This document shows positions 15,681-24,686 of a stretch of 64,000 nt of DNA, piece after piece (the first letter of the stretch is position 1; each line of letters opens with the position of its first letter). Under the pieces are notes generated by a model. It ran no database searches. It was not told the DNA's origin and saw only the letters and a program-made list of their open reading frames with translations. Made by a program: the position numbers and the translations under genes. Source of the DNA: Zafaria ginkgonis (GTDB taxonomy: Bacteria; Actinomycetota; Actinomycetes; Actinomycetales; Micrococcaceae); contig NZ_BAABEO010000020.1 of assembly GCF_039540195.1 (NCBI RefSeq), positions 178,440 to 242,439 on the forward strand. Direction: 5' to 3'.

Positions 15681-17416
15681 CGTCCGCCGCCAGGGTGGGG
15701 GTCGGCGCCGGTCATCGCTCCGAGGTGCGTGGCAGCCGTTTCGCAGAGGAGGGCGATGGCGATGGCCCCGGGGTCGGGGTGCCCCAGCGCCCGCTGGCCC
15801 AGGTAGCTGCTCCGCCCCAGGCCGGCAACGATGGCGCCGGTCGACTCCGCGCCCTGGCGGGCGGCCCGTGCCGCCGCAGCCACGGCCTCCGGATGGCTGG
15901 CGGCGGGCCCGTTCAGGGCCTCCACGGCGGGAGCGAGCGCATCAACCATGGTGCGGTCGCCGATCTTGGCTCCGCCGAGTTCCCGGATCAGGGCCGCGCC
16001 GATGTCCAGGCCCCTGCCCCAATCCTCCAGTTGCGGCGCCTCCTGGGCGCGGCCGATGCCTTCGGCCACCCCTAGGGCCAACAGGCTGTAGAGCGGACCG
16101 GAGGTACCACCCACACCCCGGCGGATCGTCGTCGACAGATCCCGGAAGTAGCCGGACAGACTATTGCCTGCCGTTAATTCCTCCCCGCAGGACAGGATGC
16201 TCCGGGCACCGCGGGCCAGGTTCGTCCCCAGGTCCCCGTCCCCCACCGCACGGTCAAGCGCCGTGAGGTGGTCCTCCTCCTCGATCAGCCGCCGGCAGAG
16301 CAGCGCCACGAATTCGTGGGCGGCCGCCACCGTGGCCGGCGTCTCGCCATGGACCCGACCCTCGTGCTGCGGGGCCTCCGGAAGGCCTCCGTCACCGTCC
16401 GGGACGCCGTTCGGGTGCCCCGGTGCGCCGAAGCCGGGGACGGCCGCCGGCTCCAGAAGCAGGGACCGCGACGCGTCGTCGAGCGCGGCCAGCGTGACCG
16501 ACACCCCGGGCATCTCCAGGGACGTCATGAACGCCCCGGTCCAGAGCAGTTCGGGGGAGAGTCCCCGGGCACGTGCGGCCTGGATGACGTTGCCGGCAAA
16601 GATGCGCAGTTCCAGGTCCGGGGTTCCGCCCAGGCCGTTGACGAGGACGGCGACCTCGGTCCCTTCCGCAAGCCCCCGGTCGACGGCGATCGCTTCCACC
16701 AGCGCGGTGGCCAGTTCCCGGGAGCCGGGAAGCGGGCCCCGGTTTCGGCCGGCTTCGCCGTGGATGCCCAGCCCCCACTCGATTTCCTCCCGGCCCAGCG
16801 TGAAGTTCGGTTCCTCCCGGCCCGGCGAATGGCACGGGCCCAGGGCGACCCCCATGGTGCCCATCCCGGGCAGGAAGCCCTTCAGTGCCGCGACGATTCC
16901 GGCCAGGCCGGTGCCTTGCTCCGCCAGCGCCCCGGCCAGCTTGTGGACCAGGACCGTTCCGGCCAGGCCGCGCCGCCCGGCCCGGGACTCGTCGCCGAGC
17001 GCGACGTCGTCGGCGACGACCACCATGTCGACGTCGAGGCCTTCGGCCCGGGCCATTTCCATGGCGATCCCGAAGTTCAGCCGATCACCGGTGTAGTTCT
17101 TGACGATCAGGAGGACCCCCGCGTCCGTCGCCACGGCCTTGATGGCCGAGTAGACGTCGTCCGCCGACGGCGAGGTGAAGACGGGGCCGAGCACGGCGCC
17201 GTCGAGCATTCCGGGGCCAACGTAGCCGGCGTGGGCCGGCTCGTGCCCGGAACCGCCTCCTGAAATCACCGCGACCTTGTCCGGCTCTTTCCGGAACCGG
17301 GGGGCCCGCAGCACGATTGGTTCGCGGGGCAGGCGGGCCAGGCCGTGCCCGGCCGCGACCAGGCCATCGATGTAGTCCTCGATGACGTCTTCGGCCGAAT
17401 TGATGAGCTTCTTCAT
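15677..17416 (-). CDS. ATP-dependent dihydroxyacetone-type kinase (DhaK-DhaL fusion)
   Basis: A 579-residue single-chain kinase. The DhaK part (about 1-330) has GGGSGHEP (53-60) and His219 in GIHGEAG, the residue that forms a hemiaminal with the ketone substrate. After a Pro/Gly linker the DhaL part (about 370-575) has the Mg-ATP motif AVGDGDLGTN. The length matches ATP-using enzymes of Citrobacter and yeast, so no PTS protein is needed. Known substrates are dihydroxyacetone, glyceraldehyde and, in some relatives, erythrulose. It sits inside a P450-ABC operon rather than with glycerol genes, which suggests a C3 or C4 ketose is released from the imported molecule. Confidence 0.9.
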   Translation of the reverse strand: MKKLINSAEDVIEDYIDGLVAAGHGLARLPREPIVLRAPRFRKEPDKVAVISGGGSGHEPAHAGYVGPGMLDGAVLGPVFTSPSADDVYSAIKAVATDAGVLLIVKNYTGDRLNFGIAMEMARAEGLDVDMVVVADDVALGDESRAGRRGLAGTVLVHKLAGALAEQGTGLAGIVAALKGFLPGMGTMGVALGPCHSPGREEPNFTLGREEIEWGLGIHGEAGRNRGPLPGSRELATALVEAIAVDRGLAEGTEVAVLVNGLGGTPDLELRIFAGNVIQAARARGLSPELLWTGAFMTSLEMPGVSVTLAALDDASRSLLLEPAAVPGFGAPGHPNGVPDGDGGLPEAPQHEGRVHGETPATVAAAHEFVALLCRRLIEEEDHLTALDRAVGDGDLGTNLARGARSILSCGEELTAGNSLSGYFRDLSTTIRRGVGGTSGPLYSLLALGVAEGIGRAQEAPQLEDWGRGLDIGAALIRELGGAKIGDRTMVDALAPAVEALNGPAASHPEAVAAAARAARQGAESTGAIVAGLGRSSYLGQRALGHPDPGAIAIALLCETAATHLGAMTGADPHPGGGR

Positions 17417-17432
17417 GACTGGACCAAACGCC

Positions 17433-18425
17433 CTACTGCTCGTTCAGGAACGCGGTCACGGCATCGGTGGCCTTGTCCGGGTCTTCGAGCGACTCGGCGT
17501 CGGCGGCCAGCCGGGCGATCAACCGGACGTCTTCGGTGGTGAGCCCCCACTTGAAACGGGTGAGGGTCATGGAATCGATCAGCGCCGGATCGATCTTGGT
17601 GAAGTTGCCCAATTCGGCCCGCACCGCGTCCGGGTTGGCATCGGCATAGGCAAACGACTTTTCCAGGGCACGGACGAAGGCCTTGACGAATTCCGGATCG
17701 GTTTCCGTCATTTTGGTGGAGGTGAAGTAGGTGGCCGTGACGAAGTTGGGGTCGGCTTCGGCATACAGGCTGGCAATGTTCTTGGCGCCATCGCCTTCGA
17801 TCACGCCGAGGAACGGTTCCGAGGTGGACGCGGCATCGATCCGGCCCGATTCCAGTGCCGCGCCCATGTCGGCCAGGGGCATTTCAAGGAACGTGACCTT
17901 CTTCGGGTCTCCGCCGGCCTTCTTGATGGCGGCCCAGAGGCTGACCTCGTGCAGGCCGCGCAGGGCGTTGACCGCGACCTTCTTGCCTTCCAGCCCTGCG
18001 GCGTTTTCAATGCCGCTCTCCGGCAGGACCAGCACCCCGCCGTGGTCCTTGCCCACGACGCCCGTCGTGCGCCCGCCCACGGCGACGGCTTGGATGGGAA
18101 GATCCTGGCCGGCGGCCTGGAGCATGTTCACCGATCCGCCGTAGAGCATGTCGAACTGCCCGTTCAGCAGGGAGGGGATCATGGCCGCGCTGCCCTGGCC
18201 AAACTCGATGTTGAGCTTCAGCCCTTCATCCTCGAAGTATCCCTGCTTCTCCCCCACATAGAGCGCTGCCACGTCAACGACCGGAACGGCCCCGACGTGC
18301 GCTTCCCGCAGCTCGCCGTTGGCAGCCGCGCTCTTCTGCTCGCTGCCGCCGGTGGCGGGCGAGCAGGCGGTGAGCGCCATGGCCGCCGCGCCGAGGGCGA
18401 TCATCAACTTGGGCAGTCGTTTCAT
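17433..18425 (-). CDS. ABC transporter substrate-binding lipoprotein (SsuA/TauA/NMT1-like)
   Basis: A 330-residue lipoprotein with a signal peptide and lipobox LTAC, lipidated at Cys21. The rest is a periplasmic-binding fold of the nitrate/sulfonate/taurine group (AALYVGEKQGYFEDEGL, then NALRGLHEVSLW and STSEPFLGVIEGDG). ATG follows AAGGAG. It delivers ligand to the permeases at 14087-15680. The family binds small organic acids, sulfonates, pyrimidine precursors and aromatic acids; the ligand cannot be read from motifs. Confidence 0.9.
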   Translation of the reverse strand: MKRLPKLMIALGAAAMALTACSPATGGSEQKSAAANGELREAHVGAVPVVDVAALYVGEKQGYFEDEGLKLNIEFGQGSAAMIPSLLNGQFDMLYGGSVNMLQAAGQDLPIQAVAVGGRTTGVVGKDHGGVLVLPESGIENAAGLEGKKVAVNALRGLHEVSLWAAIKKAGGDPKKVTFLEMPLADMGAALESGRIDAASTSEPFLGVIEGDGAKNIASLYAEADPNFVTATYFTSTKMTETDPEFVKAFVRALEKSFAYADANPDAVRAELGNFTKIDPALIDSMTLTRFKWGLTTEDVRLIARLAADAESLEDPDKATDAVTAFLNEQ

Positions 18426-18477
18426 CTGTTGTCTCCTTGGGGTGCTTTGGTATCAAAAACTGTTTCCATGGCGGATC

Positions 18478-19689
18478 TCATGACACGCCGCGTCCGACCC
18501 GCATGGGCAGCGAATCGAACCCGCGCAGCCAGTTCGAGAGGAAGGGCACCGGCTCGCCGGCCAACTCCAGGACTTCAGCCCGCTCGGCCAGAACCGTCAG
18601 CAGGGTGATCGCCTCCATTCGGGCCATCATCTGTCCCACGCAACCGTGGATTCCCGTGCCGAAGGCCAAGTGTCCCGAGGTGTCCCTCGCGATGTCGAAC
18701 TCCTCCGGGCGCTCCCAGAAGCGGGGATCGCGATTTGCCGCGGAAAGCATCAGCAGGACCTTCTCGCCGGCCCCGAGGACCGTATCGCCGATCCGGGTTT
18801 CGTGAGACGTGGTTCGGCCGATGTAGGGACTCGGGGCGTAGCAGCGCAGCGATTCCTCAAAGACGGCCTTGGCCAGCCCCGGATCCTGCTTCAGGGCAGC
18901 CCAGGCCTCGGGATTCTCGGCGAGCGCCTTCAGCGCGAACTGGATGCCGAAGATCGTCGTGTCAACACCTGCCGACAGGAAGGTGCGCACCAGCATCGCC
19001 GCGTCCTCTTCGCTGATGTCGCCGGAATCGGCAAAGGCATAGATGTCCTGGCCCAGTCCTCCCGGCGCCAGCGCCTCACGCCTGATCTGCCAATCCACGT
19101 AGGGAACCGCCGGCTTCGCCTCCTCGACGGCCTCCCAGTAGAACTCGTTCCGGGGGCCCATGGCCTGGAAGTTCAGGTTCGAGTACGGCAGCAGGTTCTC
19201 CCGCCCCTCGGGGCTGAAGCCAATGGCGTCGGGAAGGACGGCAAGGGGAAAGGCCTCGGCGAGTTCCTTGGCACCGTCGACCGAGCCCCGGTCGAGGGCC
19301 CTGTCGACGATTTCCACCGCCGTGGCCCGGAATCCGTCGCGCAGCCGGCGGACGACCCGCTGGCTGAGCACCGAGGCCATGACCCGCCGGTACTTGGCGT
19401 GCACCGGAGGGTCGCTCTCCAGGATGACGCTGGGCTTGCGCCAGTTCGCTTCCTTCTTGATGTTTGTCAGGCCCGTGCCGGACGACGATTCGAAGGTCCC
19501 GTAGTCGCGGAAGATGTGATCCACCACGGCATGGCGTCCGGTGGCCCAGATGCCGTGCTTTTCCAGCCACACGATGTCGCCCGCCTCGCGCACGGTCCGA
19601 TCCACCTCGGTCGGGTTCAGCAGACTCTCCCGGGAAAAAGGATCGACGTCCGAAATGACGCGCTTGTTTGTGTCCGTTGAATCCAGCAT
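18478..19689 (-). CDS. Cytochrome P450 monooxygenase
   Basis: A 403-residue soluble P450. The I-helix is AGVDTT (240-245), the K-helix ExxR is Glu279-Arg282, and the haem motif FGTGIHGC has Cys350 as thiolate ligand. Start at ATG 19689 after GGGAG gives a normal bacterial P450 length. The overall look, including the C-terminal LSNWLRGFDSLPMRV, reminds me of the CYP199 group that O-demethylates 4-methoxybenzoates, but I cannot place the family without a search. It is the first gene of the operon with importer, kinase and VanB-type reductase and probably carries out O-dealkylation or hydroxylation of the imported compound. Confidence 0.93.
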   Translation of the reverse strand: MLDSTDTNKRVISDVDPFSRESLLNPTEVDRTVREAGDIVWLEKHGIWATGRHAVVDHIFRDYGTFESSSGTGLTNIKKEANWRKPSVILESDPPVHAKYRRVMASVLSQRVVRRLRDGFRATAVEIVDRALDRGSVDGAKELAEAFPLAVLPDAIGFSPEGRENLLPYSNLNFQAMGPRNEFYWEAVEEAKPAVPYVDWQIRREALAPGGLGQDIYAFADSGDISEEDAAMLVRTFLSAGVDTTIFGIQFALKALAENPEAWAALKQDPGLAKAVFEESLRCYAPSPYIGRTTSHETRIGDTVLGAGEKVLLMLSAANRDPRFWERPEEFDIARDTSGHLAFGTGIHGCVGQMMARMEAITLLTVLAERAEVLELAGEPVPFLSNWLRGFDSLPMRVGRGVS

Positions 19690-19753
19690 GTGCTCTCCCT
19701 GATCGCGGCGCTTCTCCCTGCATGTCGCACCAGCCAGCCGTTCGTGATGTGCA

Positions 19754-19779
19754 TTACATTTAAATTCGTTCATATGTAA
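19754..19779. promoter_or_regulatory. Inverted repeat TTACAT-N14-ATGTAA, candidate MarR operator
   Basis: A six-base inverted repeat in an AT-rich island 65 bases upstream of the P450 start, in the 317-base region facing the MarR gene. Its size suits a MarR dimer repressing the P450 operon. The rest of this region holds only the 35-residue frame at 19894 and no other feature I can support. Confidence 0.45.
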
Positions 19780-19893
19780 ACTGATTTCGACGCACCCGTC
19801 AAGGAGGCCTCGGAATTTGCCCGCTGCAGGGCAGGAGCGGGGAAGGCGCCCCGGTGAGCACAGGGCAATTCCGACCGAACGTAAGGACTTTCC

Positions 19894-20001
19894 ATGCCAG
19901 TTGTGACGCCCGCCCGCAACTCCACGTATCGTGGTCGCAAGTCCGGGCCCCGCCAGGCCATCGGCATGGCAACGACCACCGCTTCCTCCGCAAGTGAATA
20001 G
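19894..20001 (+). CDS. Candidate 35-residue ORF ahead of marR
   Basis: ATG 19894 follows AAGGA by six bases and runs 35 codons (MPVVTPARNS… ending TASSASE) to TAG, five bases before the MarR start, which itself has no clear ribosome site. This suggests a leader peptide whose translation hands ribosomes to marR. It is basic, Ser/Thr-rich and matches no family I know. Confidence 0.35.
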   Translation: MPVVTPARNSTYRGRKSGPRQAIGMATTTASSASE

Positions 20002-20006
20002 GCAAA

Positions 20007-20552
20007 ATGTCCAATCCAACCGCTTCGGCCCCACTCCACGTCGATGATGAAGGACGCGTCCTTGACCGGCTTCCGGAGACGATCGATCGCGACTCATATA
20101 CCCCGGCTCTTGTTGGGCTCGTGTCCAACATGCTGCTCTGGGGCGGCTCCCGGGTCTTCAGCCATCTGTTCGGACTCGGCACCAACGAGTGGCGGATCAT
20201 CAGCGCGCTGGGCAACCACCCGGGCTCGTCCGCAAGCGAACTCTGCGAGGTCCTAGGCATCAACAAATCGATTGCCTCCAAGGCGATTACGGTCCTGACG
20301 GAACGGAGGCTGATCACCGCCAAGGACGGGAGGTGGAACTCCCGCCTCCTCTTCCTGACTCCGGCCGGCGCCGAGATGCACACACGGATGATGCCGGTGG
20401 CCATGGAACGGCAGCGCCTCCTCCACCGCCGCCTTGATCCGGAGGAGATCCGGGTACTCAACCAGGCCCTGCTGAAGATGCTCGATGCCAAGGACGACCT
20501 CATGCTTTACGAGTCGGAAGTGCTCGCCGCGCCACCGCTTGCGGACGATTGA
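20007..20552 (+). CDS. MarR-family transcriptional regulator
   Basis: A 181-residue regulator. The winged helix is at about residues 70-125 (EWRIISALGNHPGSSASELC, then INKSIASKAITVL and the wing KDGRWNSRLLF). It is divergent from the P450-ABC-kinase operon, the likely target. The N-terminal 30 residues are polar and precede the usual dimerisation helix. Ligand unknown; an aromatic acid substrate of the P450 would fit the family. Confidence 0.92.
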   Translation: MSNPTASAPLHVDDEGRVLDRLPETIDRDSYTPALVGLVSNMLLWGGSRVFSHLFGLGTNEWRIISALGNHPGSSASELCEVLGINKSIASKAITVLTERRLITAKDGRWNSRLLFLTPAGAEMHTRMMPVAMERQRLLHRRLDPEEIRVLNQALLKMLDAKDDLMLYESEVLAAPPLADD

Positions 20553-20555
20553 TCC

Positions 20556-20621
20556 CGTGCATGCCCCTGCGTGCGGTGCACCGTGACGCGTCGCCATGCA
20601 TCCGACGCACGGGCATGCACG
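20556..20621. terminator. Long-stem hairpin after marR
   Basis: CGTGCATGCCCCTGCGT pairs with a right arm at 20605-20621 over 17 bases with one mismatch, with a 32-base loop. Located just after the MarR stop in the region convergent with the sulfatase gene. Confidence 0.6.
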
Positions 20622-20661
20622 CCCGCCCCGGGCCGCCGGCAGGTGTAGGGGGCCGGAACGC

Positions 20662-20697
20662 GGAACAGGCCCCGACGCGAACGTCGGAGCCTGTTCC
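20662..20697. terminator. Hairpin between marR and sulfatase genes
   Basis: GGAACAGGC and CCGACG pair with a right arm at 20682-20697 (16 bp, one mismatch, CGAA loop), followed by CCTCCCC. On the minus strand it would end the sulfatase transcript. Confidence 0.7.
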
Positions 20698-20742
20698 CCT
20701 CCCCGGCCGGGGAGGATTCACCCATCTAGTCGAAGTCCGCCA

Positions 20743-23076
20743 CTAATCGAAGACGGAGACCAACTGCCGGTCCAGTTCCAGGATCACCTCGGGGTTGTAG
20801 GCGGCCTTGGGGCCGGGGACGTAGCGCACGGAGGAAAGCTCGCCGCGGTACCGGAAGCACCCGTGCCGGCGGTACAGCTCCCAGTCCACGGGGCCGCCGC
20901 GGTCCAGGCCCACGCTGATCCCGGCGAACGGGGCCATGCCGATCAGCATCGTCACCTCGTCCAGGCCGAACGCCGCACGCCCGTCCACCCGGACCCCGAT
21001 CTCCCAGCGGAACCCGGGCAGGGCCGTGAAGCCGACCGTGACCGAGCGTGCGCCCGGCTCCAGCGGCGCGCTGGCGTGGCGCATCGCCCCGTACTGGTTG
21101 TAGGCGAGGACCAGCCGGCCGTCCTCGATCCGCAGCTGGTAGCCGCCGCCCTGGTCGCCGTGGGCCAGCAGCACCCCGGCGTCGCCCTCGCGCCAGTGCA
21201 GGTCCACCTCGATCGTGAAGCTGCGCAGCCGGACCAGCTTGGCGCTGCGGTACCGCTCCAGCGTGGGGGCGCCGGGGAAGAGCGTCACCGGCGCCTCCAG
21301 CGCCAGCTCGGTGGCGGGCCGGTTGCGGTTGAACGACCCGTCGTCGTTCAGCGGGAACACCTGGTTCTCCCACGCGCTGGCACGCCAGCGCTCGGCCAGG
21401 CGCGCGACGGCGTCGGGCCGCTCGGCGGCGAGGTCGCGCGTCTCCGTCGGGTCCGCGGCGACGTCGTAGAGCTCCCAGCCGCCCTCGTCCCATCCGGGCC
21501 CGTTCGGGGCCGGGGCGATCGCCTTGAGGCCGCCCTCGATGAACGCGCGCCGGCCGTTGAGTTCGGTGTACTGCTCGGTGTGCAGGGTGGGCAGGGACGC
21601 GTCCCGCAGCCAGTGGTCGAAGGCCACGCCGTCGGCCGGCCGCGCCGGGATGCCGGCGCGTTCGGCCAGCGGCTCGACGCCGGCCAGGCGCAGCAGCGTG
21701 GCGCCGATGTCGGTCGCGTAGGCGTACTGGTGGCGCACGCCGTCGTCGTCCGCGGCCCGCGGCAGGCCCGCGGGCCAGGAGACGAGCATCGGCACCCGCA
21801 CTCCCCCGCCGTGGGTGTAGGTCTTGTACATCCGGAACGGCGTGTTCGAGGCGTAGGCCCAGCCGCGCGGGTAGTGGACGTAGGTCTGGGGGCCGCCGAT
21901 CAGGTCCGGGTCGCGCGGCACGTCCGGTTCCCAGTCCTCCGGCAGCCCGGTGCGGACCCCGCCGAAGCGGCTGAAGTAGCTGCGGGTGCCGGTGTCCCCG
22001 CCCTCGGAGGTGCCCCCGTTGTCGGAGGTGAAGACGAAGATCGTGTTCTGGTACTCGCCCATCGCCTTGAGCCGGTTGGCGAGCCGGGCGAGGTTCTGGT
22101 CCACGTTGTCCACCGCGGCGGCGAAGGCCTCCATGTAGCGGGCGAAGGTCCGCTGCTGGGCCTCGGTGAGCGAATCCCAGGGCACGACGTCGGCGCCCGC
22201 CTCCCGGTTGCGGGGTGCGCAGCGGGTGTCCGGGCCGAACAGCCCGATCTCGATCTGCCGCGCGAAGCGCTCGTCGCGGATGTGGTCCCAGCCGGCGTCG
22301 TAGCGCCCCCGGTAGGTTTCCAGGTCCCGCTCCTTGGCCTGCACCGGGCCGTGCACCGCCTGGTGGGCGAAGTACAGGAAGAACGGCTTGGCCGGGTCGT
22401 TGGCCCGCAGTTCCCCGATCATGCCCAGCGCCTGGTCGGTCAGGTCGTCGGTGAGGTAGTAGTCCTCCGGGTATTCGTCGACGACCACCTGGCCGTTGTC
22501 GCGCACCAGCCGGTGCGGGTGGAACAGGGACGTGAAGCCGTCCATGCACCCGTAGTAGCGGTCGAACCCGCGCTGCAGCGGCCAGGAGTCCTTGGCCGCG
22601 CCGTCGTGCATCTTCGATTCGACCGTCAGGTGCCACTTGCCCACCATGAAGGTGGCGTAGCCGCCGGCGCGGAAGCTCTCCGCCAGCGTGGGGGCGTCCG
22701 CGGGCAGTTCCATCGCGGAGTTCGGGAAGCCGGGATCCATGTGGGGCACGTAGGCGAACCCTGCCCGGTGCGGGTTCAGCCCCGTCAGCAGCGCGGCCCG
22801 CGCCGGCGCGCACATCGGCGGGGTCTGGTAGTTGCCCAGCCGGTACCCCTCCCCCGCGATGGCCTCCAGCGTGGGGGTGTGGATCTCGCCGCCGAACGGG
22901 GAGATGTCGCTGTAGCCCATGTCGTCCATGAGCATGACGACGACGTTCGGCGCCCCGGCGGGCGCGGTGGGCCGGGGCGGCCAGCAGGGGGCCGATTCGC
23001 TGGCCTTCTCCGAGACCATGCCCCCGAAGCCCGCATAGTCGCGTACGGGGTAGCTGCCGTTGTTGATCTGCGTCAT
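20743..23076 (-). CDS. Arylsulfatase (type I, formylglycine), cytosolic
   Basis: A 777-residue alkaline-phosphatase-fold sulfatase. Cys89 in CAPARAALLTG is the residue converted to formylglycine; LMDDMGYSD (Asp51, Asp52) and TSDNGG supply calcium ligands, and GKWHL carries the conserved Lys and His. A C-terminal beta-rich domain of about 200 residues follows. No signal peptide is present, so it works inside the cell, like Pseudomonas AtsA. ATG is preceded by AAGAAGGATC. It lies 145 bases downstream of a transporter gene on the same strand, suggesting uptake of an intact sulfate ester followed by intracellular desulfation. Confidence 0.92.
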   Translation of the reverse strand: MTQINNGSYPVRDYAGFGGMVSEKASESAPCWPPRPTAPAGAPNVVVMLMDDMGYSDISPFGGEIHTPTLEAIAGEGYRLGNYQTPPMCAPARAALLTGLNPHRAGFAYVPHMDPGFPNSAMELPADAPTLAESFRAGGYATFMVGKWHLTVESKMHDGAAKDSWPLQRGFDRYYGCMDGFTSLFHPHRLVRDNGQVVVDEYPEDYYLTDDLTDQALGMIGELRANDPAKPFFLYFAHQAVHGPVQAKERDLETYRGRYDAGWDHIRDERFARQIEIGLFGPDTRCAPRNREAGADVVPWDSLTEAQQRTFARYMEAFAAAVDNVDQNLARLANRLKAMGEYQNTIFVFTSDNGGTSEGGDTGTRSYFSRFGGVRTGLPEDWEPDVPRDPDLIGGPQTYVHYPRGWAYASNTPFRMYKTYTHGGGVRVPMLVSWPAGLPRAADDDGVRHQYAYATDIGATLLRLAGVEPLAERAGIPARPADGVAFDHWLRDASLPTLHTEQYTELNGRRAFIEGGLKAIAPAPNGPGWDEGGWELYDVAADPTETRDLAAERPDAVARLAERWRASAWENQVFPLNDDGSFNRNRPATELALEAPVTLFPGAPTLERYRSAKLVRLRSFTIEVDLHWREGDAGVLLAHGDQGGGYQLRIEDGRLVLAYNQYGAMRHASAPLEPGARSVTVGFTALPGFRWEIGVRVDGRAAFGLDEVTMLIGMAPFAGISVGLDRGGPVDWELYRRHGCFRYRGELSSVRYVPGPKAAYNPEVILELDRQLVSVFD

Positions 23077-23221
23077 GATCCTTCTTCATTCCTTCCGCCG
23101 CGGCGGCGGGGTGCGCCGGGGCGGTGGTTCGGTCGGTGCGTGCGGGGACGCCAGTGCTTTCCGGGACGCCGGCGCGGCGGTCCCACCGAAGCCTTTCGGG
23201 GAACCGCCGCCGGGCAGGCGC

Positions 23222-24586
23222 CTAGCCCAGGTCGATCTTGGAGGTTTCCTTGGTCAGCCGGACCGCGACCATGCCTGCGACCATGACCGCTGCGAAGAAG
23301 GCGGCGACCAGTCCGATGCTGCCTCCGGCGGCGAGGACCAGCCCCGTGGCGATCATCGGGCTGAAGCCGGCGCCCAGGGTGGAGGCCCCCTGGTAGGAGA
23401 GCGAGGCGCCGGTGTAGCGGACGCTGGTGGGGAACTGCTCGGCGACGAACGCGCCGATCGGCCCGTAGAGCAGGCCCTGCACCACCCCGTTGCCGACCAC
23501 GATCGCGACGGCGAAGCCCCAGAGGGTGCCGTTGTTCAGCAGGGCGATCAGCGGGTAGGCCAGCACGACGCCGACCACGCCGCCGATCAGCAGCATGCGG
23601 TTGCGCCCGATCCGGTCGCTCATGCGCGCGGCCCAGAACGTGACGAGCAGGGTGACGATGGCGCCGGCGGCCTTCCAGTTCAGCACTCCGGAGCGGTCCA
23701 CCCCGTTCTCCACGGCGAGCGAGACGCCCCAGACGGTGAACAGTCCCTGGCAGGCGTAGAAGCTCATGGCGGCCAGCAGCGCCAGGACCACGGCGCGCGG
23801 GTGGTCGCGCAGGACCTCAAGGATCGGCATCCTGCGCTTGTCGTTGACGGCCTCCAGCCGCTGGAAGGACGGCGTCTCGGAGACCTTCAGCCGGATCACC
23901 AGGCCGACGGCGATCAGCACGGCGCTGAGCAGGAACGGGATGCGCCACCCCCACGTCAGGAAGTTCTCGCCGGTCAGCGCGGAGACCGCGGAGACCACCA
24001 GTGTGGCCATGATGGCCCCGGCCGGGCCGCCGGCGCTGGCGAAGGAGGTGGCGAAGCCGCGCTTGGCCTTCGGCGCGTGCTCGAGCGCCATCAGGGCCGC
24101 CCCGCCCCACTCGCCGCCGACGGCGATGCCCTGGCAGATGCGCAGCAGCACCAGCGCGATCGGCGCGGCGATCCCGATCTGGGCGGTGGTGGGCAGCACG
24201 CCGATCAGCGTGGTGCCCACGCCCATGATCAGCATGGAGAGCACCAGCATCTTCTTGCGGCCCAGCTTGTCGCCGAAGTGGCCGAAGACGACGCCGCCGA
24301 GCGGGCGGGCCACGTAGCCGACGGCCAGCGTGGCGAAGGAGGCGAAGAGCGCGAATCCGGCGCCGAGGTCGGCGAAGAAGACGTGGCCGAACACCAGCGA
24401 GGCGGCCGTCGCGTAAAGGATGAAGTCGTAGTACTCGATGGCGCTGCCGATGAAGCTCGAGGAGAGGATGCGGCGCATCTCCGCCGTGTTCAGCGATTCG
24501 TTCACGGCCGGCCCCGAGGGTTCGCCCGAAGGGGCCGGGCCCGTGAGGGAGGCTCCGGTGCCTCCATGGGTCTGGGTGCGATTCAC
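23222..24586 (-). CDS. MFS transporter, metabolite:H+ symporter (MHS) family
   Basis: A 454-residue transporter with about 12 membrane segments. The MHS hallmark IGSAIEYYDFILYATAA opens the first helix, and the loop 2-3 motif is GHFGDKLGRKKML with the RxSDRxGRN repeat later. I start at GTG 24586 because AAGGA lies six bases upstream; an earlier in-frame ATG would read through the promoter. MHS members import organic acids, shikimate, proline or betaines. Coupling with the sulfatase suggests import of a sulfated organic acid or sulfate ester. Divergent LysR at 24687. Confidence 0.88.
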   Translation of the reverse strand: MNRTQTHGGTGASLTGPAPSGEPSGPAVNESLNTAEMRRILSSSFIGSAIEYYDFILYATAASLVFGHVFFADLGAGFALFASFATLAVGYVARPLGGVVFGHFGDKLGRKKMLVLSMLIMGVGTTLIGVLPTTAQIGIAAPIALVLLRICQGIAVGGEWGGAALMALEHAPKAKRGFATSFASAGGPAGAIMATLVVSAVSALTGENFLTWGWRIPFLLSAVLIAVGLVIRLKVSETPSFQRLEAVNDKRRMPILEVLRDHPRAVVLALLAAMSFYACQGLFTVWGVSLAVENGVDRSGVLNWKAAGAIVTLLVTFWAARMSDRIGRNRMLLIGGVVGVVLAYPLIALLNNGTLWGFAVAIVVGNGVVQGLLYGPIGAFVAEQFPTSVRYTGASLSYQGASTLGAGFSPMIATGLVLAAGGSIGLVAAFFAAVMVAGMVAVRLTKETSKIDLG

Positions 24587-24647
24587 GACACTTCCTTGTG
24601 GGTGAGGGACGATTCTGGTTCCAGTGTGTGCCACCGCACAGGATCTG

Positions 24648-24661
24648 TATAATCAATTGAT
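24648..24661. promoter_or_regulatory. TATAAT box and ATCAATTGAT palindrome
   Basis: A consensus -10 (TATAAT, 24648-24653) runs into the perfect ten-base palindrome ATCAATTGAT (24652-24661) in the 100-base region between the MHS transporter and LysR genes. Its position 26 bases before the LysR start suits LysR autorepression and control of the divergent operon. Confidence 0.5.
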
Positions 24662-24686
24662 CCAAGGAAATCGATCAGGAAAACTT

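Noticed and set aside
19690..19773. Longer P450 starting at MNEFKC
   Set aside because: It would begin inside the candidate operator, lacks a ribosome site and adds residues not typical of P450s; ATG 19689 has GGGAG and gives normal length.
20556..20697. Inverted repeats after marR as ends of a mobile element
   Set aside because: No transposase or target duplication is present; both fit as terminators between convergent genes.
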